A stretch of DNA of 64,000 nucleotides from Bacteroidia bacterium (GTDB lineage Bacteria; Bacteroidota; Bacteroidia; Bacteroidales; Azobacteroidaceae): the NCBI GenBank assembly GCA_026000155.1, contig BNYG01000001.1:104727-168726 (forward strand), read 5' to 3'. A program made the translations under genes and the position numbers. Position 1 is the stretch's first letter. Every line of letters begins with the position of its first letter. The notes beneath the pieces are model-generated. The model was not told the origin of the DNA and made no database searches. It worked only from the letters and a program-made list of their open reading frames with translations. Positions 59,261-64,000 of this stretch are shown one piece after another.

Positions 59261-60004
59261 ATGAAGTACATCTTCATTCTCTATCAGTTTTTGGTATGGT
59301 TGCCGCTGGCTTTGGTCATTACCATACTGACTGCACTCACTACTACTATCGGTTGTTTTTTGGGTGGGGAGCGGATATTCAGTTATTATCCGGGAATGCT
59401 ATGGTCAAAAATCATTTGCATCCTCAGTCTTTGTCCGGTAAAAGTGACCGGAAGGGAAAAATTAGCCGACAAACAATCCTATATTTTTGTAGCGAATCAT
59501 CAGGGAGCGTTCGATATTTTCCTTATTTACGGTTATCTGGGCATCCCTATCAAATGGATAATGAAACAAAGTCTGCGCAAAATACCTTTTGTAGGAAAAG
59601 CCTGCGAAATGGCGGGTTTTATTTTTGTGGATAATTCGTCGCCTGTAGCCGCAGCAAAAACCATCCGGGTCGCCGAACAACGATTAAAAAACGGCGCCTC
59701 CATCGCTTTGTTCCCGGAAGGTTCGCGAACAAAAACCGGACAATTAGGCAAATTCAAAAAAGGCGCCTACCAAATAGCCATTGATTTGAAATTACCGGTC
59801 GTCCCGGTCAGCATCAACGGTTCCTACCAGGTCATGCCCCGCAGTTCTTTCCTCCTCCGGCCGCATCGCATGGAATTGATTATCCATGACCCGATTACTA
59901 CGGAAGAACTGGCTTCAGATAATCTGAGAGAGGTAGCGGTGAATATCCGGGCATTGACCGACCGGTCGCGCGAAGCAATCGAAGCGGGACTGTGGAAGGT
60001 ATAA
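59261..60004 (+). CDS. plsC: 1-acyl-sn-glycerol-3-phosphate acyltransferase
   Basis: This 247-residue membrane enzyme turns lysophosphatidate into phosphatidate. It has an N-terminal hydrophobic segment, NHQGAFDIFLIYG (the HX4D catalytic motif), GIPIKWIMKQSLRKIPFVG, FPEGSRTKTG and VPVSINGSY. Length and motif order are typical. A mosaic palindromic element begins 5 bp after its stop. Confidence 0.93.
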   Translation: MKYIFILYQFLVWLPLALVITILTALTTTIGCFLGGERIFSYYPGMLWSKIICILSLCPVKVTGREKLADKQSYIFVANHQGAFDIFLIYGYLGIPIKWIMKQSLRKIPFVGKACEMAGFIFVDNSSPVAAAKTIRVAEQRLKNGASIALFPEGSRTKTGQLGKFKKGAYQIAIDLKLPVVPVSINGSYQVMPRSSFLLRPHRMELIIHDPITTEELASDNLREVAVNIRALTDRSREAIEAGLWKV

Positions 60005-60008
60005 TGAG

Positions 60009-60352
60009 AATGGTGCAAAGGTACACGAAAGGCGCATCGCGCCGATATTTTTGTAGCCAGGTGCGTAAGCGCCTGGTAATAATGCACATACTTCCATTGA
60101 GCAACGTATAATTATATCCGGAATCAGAGAGAACACCATCAGAAACAGACTTTCAAGGAAGAATATTTGAGTATGTTGGAAAAAGCAAAAATTGCATACG
60201 ACCCTAACTATTTGTTTGATTTTTTCTGATAATAATTTGTGTATGTAATGATGATGAAAAATGTCGCAGCTACGCAGCTCAATTGGCGGTATGTGCATTA
60301 TTACCAGGCGCTTACGCACCTGGCTACAAAGATTTCGGCACTCTGTGCCTGG
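60009..60352 (+). mobile_element. Decayed RAYT-type unit: inverted 42-bp arms around a transposase relic
   Basis: The arms 60050-60091 and 60289-60330 are exact complements (TTTGTAGCCAGGTGCGTAAG...). Between them lies the 3' end of a Y1 transposase gene (60101-60229). The outer parts hold short stems (GGCGCATCGCGCC, GGCACTCTGTGCC). The sequence family matches the element at 48706-48995, linking those palindromes to a RAYT. Confidence 0.75.
60101..60229 (+). pseudogene. C-terminal relic of a Y1 (RAYT-like) transposase
   Basis: The frame ATYNYIRNQREHHQKQTFKE followed by EYLSMLEKAKIAYDPNYLFDFF-stop matches the typical C-terminal tail of Transposase_17-type proteins (NQ..HH....F.EEY...L). The catalytic N-terminal part is missing. 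Confidence 0.7.
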
Positions 60353-60410
60353 TCTATAATTTCTTTCCTGCAGTAAATTTCACTCAATTTTACAAAATTC
60401 TTTTTCCATT

Positions 60411-60635
60411 TTATTCGATACTCGAAAAAAATTCGGATAAAGAAATAGAAAAGTACTTGCAAATATCTTCCAAAGTAGTGACTGTAATATTCGTATGGCC
60501 TGTTTCGATTCGTGCAATATGAATATCCGTATCAAGAAAGAAAGATTCTTGGGAAATCTTCCTTGCCTTCCGAAGTTGCTTAATACGTGCAGCAATTTTT
60601 TGGAGTAGTTCAGTATTGCATCTTTGTTTTTGCAT
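60411..60635 (-). CDS. XRE family HTH regulator
   Basis: This 74-residue protein is almost only a helix-turn-helix (IAARIKQLRKARKISQESFFLDTDIHIARIETGHTNITVTTLEDICKYF), of the short single-domain XRE type. It is divergent from the surface protein gene at 60872, and a palindromic operator (60672-60689) lies over that gene's -33 box, so it is the probable repressor. Confidence 0.88.
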   Translation of the reverse strand: MQKQRCNTELLQKIAARIKQLRKARKISQESFFLDTDIHIARIETGHTNITVTTLEDICKYFSISLSEFFSSIE

Positions 60636-60671
60636 TATTTTGCAAAAATGCTACTAATTATCAAATATTTC

Positions 60672-60712
60672 ACTGACATATTTGTCAGTATTAAAAATAA
60701 TTTATACCTTTG
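60672..60712 (+). promoter_or_regulatory. Promoter with overlapping palindromic operator for the 60872 gene
   Basis: TTTG (60681-60684) and TACCTTTG (60705-60712) are 20 bp apart, an ideal Bacteroidota promoter. ACTGACA-TATT-TGTCAGT (60672-60689) spans the -33 box, so a bound XRE dimer would block RNA polymerase. Confidence 0.75.
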
Positions 60713-60750
60713 CAAAATAATTTGCAAATAATCGCTTCTGTAAGGAAAAA

Positions 60751-60829
60751 TAACTCCGGTAAAGGCAATCTAACTTTTTTACATCATTTTTTTCATTCTT
60801 GGTACCGGTTGTCTTTAGCACAGTCATTT
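60751..60829 (+). promoter_or_regulatory. Leader inverted repeat before the 60872 gene
   Basis: GGTAAAGGCAA near 60759 and TTGTCTTTAGC near 60810 are imperfect complements (two mismatches), with ATCATTTTTTTCATTC between them. This is the same plan as the leader hairpin at 13852-13909, over about 160 nt of untranslated leader. Confidence 0.45.
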
Positions 60830-60871
60830 TTCCTTTTTTGAAGCACAATAATTAATATTTAATTTAAAAAA

Positions 60872-62062
60872 ATGAAAAGAATGTTTTTTTTAATGCTGAC
60901 GCTCCTAATTTGGGGTGCAGCAAGTATGGATGCGCAGGTAACGATCGGAGGAGAGGGTGAACCGCACGATTTTTCGGTGCTGGAATTGATTAGTAACGGA
61001 ACCGGTGGTTTGCGGTTGCCTCAGTTGTCACAGGTTGAAAAAGAGACGGCATTTGGTATAAATAACTCAGTAATAAACAACGTAGATGAATCCATGGGCT
61101 TGCAGATATTCAACACTAGTACCCAGTGTATCGAAACATGGAATGGTAATATGTGGTTGTCGGTTTGTTCTTCTGATGCTCCGGTTATAATAAGTGAACC
61201 GCAGGGAACGATTTTTGTTACTGAACGTAACGGTGTTTTGGACGAAACTGAAATCCCTACCTTGAGTCTTGTAGCCACGGGAGGAGCTGGAGGAGGAACG
61301 ATTGCTTATCAATGGTATGAATGCCGCTATGGCAGTAGTGTATGGTCGGAAATTCCACTTGCAACTAACTCCACCTATACTCCGGAGTCTCCTGCATTTG
61401 GCAGTACACTATACAGGGTTAAAGCAGAAAACTTGGGTGGTGCTGTTTATTCGAAAAATATCGAGGTAGTATACGGTTGCGGGGTCTATGCTGGGACAGG
61501 TGTTTGGAAGACTTTCCAATGCTTTAATTTGGGTGTAGCTGATCAAAGTGTCGATCCCTTTACACCTACTTCGGACGGAAACCTTATCGGGAATTATTAC
61601 CAATGGGGACGCAAAGATCCGGTTGCTAACGTGAACACCGGAGCGGATGCGATTGATGATTGGGACGTTAGCGTTGATCAGCCTGCTACTTCATGGTACG
61701 ATAATGGAAAGACCGAGAATGGCCCGTGCCCCACTGGATGGCGAGTGCCTACGATGGAGGAGTTGAATACGATAACGTACCCGGGCTTTTGGACGGGAGT
61801 GGGAACTTTGAATGGAACCGAACCCTACTTAAGTGGATTCGCTAATCTGGGGCGTCTGTTTCTGCCTGCAGCTGGCTATCGCGTAGCCTCAGACGGGTCG
61901 CTGAGTAACATAGGCCGTAGAGCACTCTACATGACGAGTTCGGAAACAGCTGGGAATCCAACGGCTTGTAGGTTCTTGCAATTAGAGGTTGGTCAAAACC
62001 CGACAGTTAAAACGAACTCTAAAAGTTACGGTAACACGATCCGCTGTATTCTAGATATATAA
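60872..62062 (+). CDS. Secreted FISUMP-domain protein
   Basis: This 396-residue protein has a signal peptide (MKRMFFLMLTLLIWGAASMDA) almost identical to the 47003 protein, the shared module VTIGGEGEPHDFSVLEL...GGLRLPQLSQ, and an Ig-like middle (YQWYECRYGSSVWSEIPLATNSTYTPES). The C-terminal FISUMP domain follows (WKTFQCFNLG, GNYYQWGRKDP, CPTGWRVPTMEEL, LFLPAAGYR, NTIRCILDI). It is probably surface exposed and under control of the divergent XRE repressor. Confidence 0.85.
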   Translation: MKRMFFLMLTLLIWGAASMDAQVTIGGEGEPHDFSVLELISNGTGGLRLPQLSQVEKETAFGINNSVINNVDESMGLQIFNTSTQCIETWNGNMWLSVCSSDAPVIISEPQGTIFVTERNGVLDETEIPTLSLVATGGAGGGTIAYQWYECRYGSSVWSEIPLATNSTYTPESPAFGSTLYRVKAENLGGAVYSKNIEVVYGCGVYAGTGVWKTFQCFNLGVADQSVDPFTPTSDGNLIGNYYQWGRKDPVANVNTGADAIDDWDVSVDQPATSWYDNGKTENGPCPTGWRVPTMEELNTITYPGFWTGVGTLNGTEPYLSGFANLGRLFLPAAGYRVASDGSLSNIGRRALYMTSSETAGNPTACRFLQLEVGQNPTVKTNSKSYGNTIRCILDI

Positions 62063-62194
62063 CTCGAATTATAGATACCTTTAATTTGGGGTGATTTACC
62101 CAAAAAAGAGGATTTGTGCAAAAATGTGATAAGGATTGAAAAACAAAAACCTCAAATTTGTAAATCATGGTTGACTGATTAACAGATTATTTTT

Positions 62195-62240
62195 CAAGGG
62201 TTGTGTTTCTATATAAAGGAAACGCAATCCTTGTTTTTTT
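62195..62240 (+). terminator. Intrinsic terminator after the 60872 gene
   Basis: CAAGGGTTGTGTTTC (62195-62209) pairs with GAAACGCAATCCTTG (62219-62233), with G-T pairs, and is followed by T7. Confidence 0.75.
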
Positions 62241-62284
62241 ATGGTAGAAAATTTGGTGTATTAAGCATTATAAAAGAAAAAGCA

Positions 62285-62524
62285 ATGAAATGGGATAAAA
62301 ATAAAATAACTGAAAATCAATTGTTGCAACTATTTATCAACGATTTGCTGATAAATTCCGAATGCAGAACCAATGCTAAATACATGGAAAATAAGCAGCG
62401 AGAATGGGCGATTTTAAAACAAAATCGCATTTCATCTGATTATAACACCATACTACTAGGCATAATACGTCGAATCAATATCACTTTTTTAATAACATTA
62501 AAGACAATTGTCATTTTCTTGTAG
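62285..62524 (+). CDS. Doubtful short ORF or gene remnant
   Basis: MKWDKNKITENQLLQLFIND opens a frame of about 80 residues with a protein-like first half (NAKYMENKQREWAILKQNRI). The second half overlaps the convergent toxin gene and reads as non-coding. It may be the start of a truncated gene. Confidence 0.25.
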   Translation: MKWDKNKITENQLLQLFINDLLINSECRTNAKYMENKQREWAILKQNRISSDYNTILLGIIRRINITFLITLKTIVIFL

Positions 62525-62751
62525 GTAATAGTACGAGCGCCGGGACCATAATGTATTTGAAGATATTGCCGTTGATTAATCGGAATAGAACCTCCACAAA
62601 CAGATAGTTTTTCAATAGTTTCAAAAATTCCTCCCATATACTTGTCTGCCGTAGATGGCAACATAAGTTCATTTGCAATATAATCATATAGATTGTCAAT
62701 ATCTTCCTCTGCTTCAGAGGAAAGACGAATTGTATAGTTTTTCATAGTCAA
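62440..62751 (-). CDS. RelE/ParE family toxin
   Basis: This 103-residue protein reads YTIRLSSEAEEDIDNLYDYIANELMLPSTADKYMGGI, the ParE helical hairpin, and then YGPGARTITYKKMTIVFNVIKKVILIRRIMPSSMV with the strand pattern of RelE/ParE. The partner gene lies 6 bp upstream. Confidence 0.85.
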   Translation of the reverse strand: MTMKNYTIRLSSEAEEDIDNLYDYIANELMLPSTADKYMGGIFETIEKLSVCGGSIPINQRQYLQIHYGPGARTITYKKMTIVFNVIKKVILIRRIMPSSMVL

Positions 62752-62757
62752 AAAATA

Positions 62758-62985
62758 TTATAGAAAATCAAAATGTCCTAACGATTTTTCATTCCACGAA
62801 GCCCGCCTTGTATTTGCTAATTTTCGATATTCATCACCATAGTGGTTTATTAGTTTTCTATCCAATTTGTCAAACCACTCTTCTACGGTTATTCCAACAG
62901 GATAACCTTTCTCATCTAATTCTACTCCGTATGGAAGTTCCATGTTACTTGTTCCGGCTGTTTTTTCTTGCAATGTTGTTAGCAT
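62758..62985 (-). CDS. Antitoxin-like partner of the ParE/RelE toxin
   Basis: About 75 residues from MLTTLQEKTAG at 62985 (a longer start at 63018 exists). ELDEKGYPVGITVEEWFDKLDRKLI and GDEYRKLANTRRASWNEK are the visible parts. It has antitoxin position and size; I recognise no DNA-binding fold. Confidence 0.65.
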   Translation of the reverse strand: MLTTLQEKTAGTSNMELPYGVELDEKGYPVGITVEEWFDKLDRKLINHYGDEYRKLANTRRASWNEKSLGHFDFL

Positions 62986-63171
62986 AATGATACTGTTAAA
63001 ATAATCACAAATATACAATTTTGTTTTGTATTCACAAAATTATATCTTCTGCTTTATCAAAAAATAACATTCTGTTAACACAAAGATAACTTAATTTTTT
63101 TGCAGATACTGAAAAAGACTTCTACATTTGTTGTCAATTAAAATAGTATTAATTAATAAAATAAATGACTG

Positions 63172-63717
63172 ATGAACGAAATCGTAAAATTTAATCAAGT
63201 AGAAGACAAAGTACTAAATTTACGTAATCAAAGTGTTATTCTGGACAGTGATGTGGCTGCATTGTATGGTGTAGAAACAAAACGCATCAATGAGGCGGTC
63301 AAAAACAATCCTGAAAAGTTCCCTGAGGGATTTCTTTTGAGTGTAAGTGTTGATGAAAAAGCTGAACTGGTCGAAAATTTCGACCGGTTCAATCCTCTGA
63401 AACATTCAACCGTTTTGCCAACAGCTTTTACGGAAAAAGGACTGTATATGTTAGCTACCATTCTGAAAAGCCCTATTGCAACAGAAACGACACTTGCAAT
63501 CATCAACACATTTGCCAAATTAAAAGAATTTTCTCGCACCATTGCCGAATGTAGTAGTCTGCCGGATGAACAAGAGCGGAAAAGCCGGCTGCATCGGAGC
63601 GGCGAAATTTTGTCCGATTTAATCGGCAATGAACTGGAAACTACCGGTACGGAAACTTCTTTTGAACTGAATTTAGCGGTATTGGCATTGAAACATACCG
63701 TGAAAAGGGGTAAATAA
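63172..63717 (+). CDS. ORF6N domain DNA-binding protein
   Basis: This 181-residue protein has the ORF6N domain: LNLRNQSVILDSDVAALYGVETKRINEAVKNNPEKFPEGFLL and TAFTEKGLYMLATILKSPIA. The C-terminal region (LHRSGEILSDLIGNELE...TSFELNLAVLALKHTVKRGK) is as in Bacteroidota homologues. Such proteins stem from phage antirepressor-like genes. No phage genes are nearby. Confidence 0.88.
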   Translation: MNEIVKFNQVEDKVLNLRNQSVILDSDVAALYGVETKRINEAVKNNPEKFPEGFLLSVSVDEKAELVENFDRFNPLKHSTVLPTAFTEKGLYMLATILKSPIATETTLAIINTFAKLKEFSRTIAECSSLPDEQERKSRLHRSGEILSDLIGNELETTGTETSFELNLAVLALKHTVKRGK

Positions 63718-63736
63718 GGTTGGGTTTTTGTTGTAA

Positions 63737-64000
63737 TTATTTTTCCCTCTCAATAATATAATCAATCATTTTCATCATAGCCGTTTTGGTTTCCGATTCA
63801 GGAAATTGCTCCAATAATCCGATGGTTTTTGCTTTTATTTCCTGCATTTGGGTATAAACATAGTCGATGCCGTGGTGTTCCTTGGCAAAATCGGTGAGGA
63901 GTTTGATATTTTCAGGCGTGAAATCCTGGTTTTGAATAATCGCCATCATGGGAGCGGATTGGGCTTCCGGCGCTGTTTTCAAGGCATAAATAAGCGGTAA
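63737..64000 (-). CDS. Polyprenyl synthetase, C-terminal part (cut by window edge)
   Basis: 88 codons are visible, LPLIYALKTAPEAQSAPMMA to DYIIEREK. LPLIYAL is the usual C-terminal motif of trans-isoprenyl diphosphate synthases (IspA/IspB type), followed by helices KLLTDFAKEHHGIDYVYTQM and LLEQFPESETKTAMMKMIDY. The catalytic DDxxD motifs lie outside the window. Confidence 0.85.
   Translation of the reverse strand, partial: LPLIYALKTAPEAQSAPMMAIIQNQDFTPENIKLLTDFAKEHHGIDYVYTQMQEIKAKTIGLLEQFPESETKTAMMKMIDYIIEREK

Overview
The window looks like a chromosome segment from a Bacteroidota bacterium, most likely Bacteroidales. The signs are many -7 boxes of the form TAnnTTTG, a dcw (division and cell wall) cluster in Bacteroidales order, a MurE with the meso-DAP motif DNPR, secreted proteins with FISUMP/DUF1566-type C-termini, a PolyVal-kinase gene and a Cas13b-type effector. 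I cannot name the species.

Layout. 1-1972: N-terminal part of a type VI-B effector (cas13b, leftward) and a 13-repeat CRISPR array that appears to be read rightward from the shared intergenic region. 2236-9033: a seven-gene leftward TetR-regulated drug-efflux operon (tetR, tolC-like, hlyD-like, two ABC ATPases, two ABC-2 permeases). 9137-12366: tRNA-Ser, recX, an EEP-family hydrolase and two rhomboid proteases. 12496-15568: a decayed MazF-type toxin with its antitoxin, a repressor/operator module, a secreted paralogue and a GNAT toxin pair. 15638-20656: rmuC, panD, DUF2156, GNAT, MATE and a beta-barrel-like protein. 20884-24121: a tight three-gene operon (EcoRI-type adenine methylase, membrane protein, DUF262-HNH nuclease) behind an attenuator-like leader; this is the best candidate for an undescribed defence system. 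24203-29794: a DUF234 ATPase, gene relics, higBA and yqeY, with a 788-bp segment duplicated on both sides of an IS1634-like element. 29813-46110: the complete leftward dcw cluster from mraZ to ftsZ, invaded by a REP-associated tyrosine transposase (RAYT) unit and by palindromes inserted in frame in murC and murG. 46111-64000: two more secreted paralogues, mdh, toxin-antitoxin pairs, a GH10-like hydrolase, znuA/znuC, a transporter, a tRNA-Thr with an integrated islet, a second DUF234 ATPase, a DUF362 ferredoxin-like protein, plsC, and the end of a polyprenyl synthetase.

The main theme is short palindromic DNA. At least four families occur: GTAG-type hairpins, a 25-45 bp element centred on ATTGCGGG/CCCGCAAT (ten copies), the double hairpin flanking the intact RAYT, and a larger mosaic element that in one place encloses the 3' relic of a second Y1 transposase. 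Several copies lie inside genes and are translated without breaking the frame.

A second theme is three secreted proteins (13961, 47003, 60872) with near-identical signal peptides, each preceded by dyad operators or hairpins, two of them next to divergent XRE repressors. This looks like a regulated family of surface proteins.
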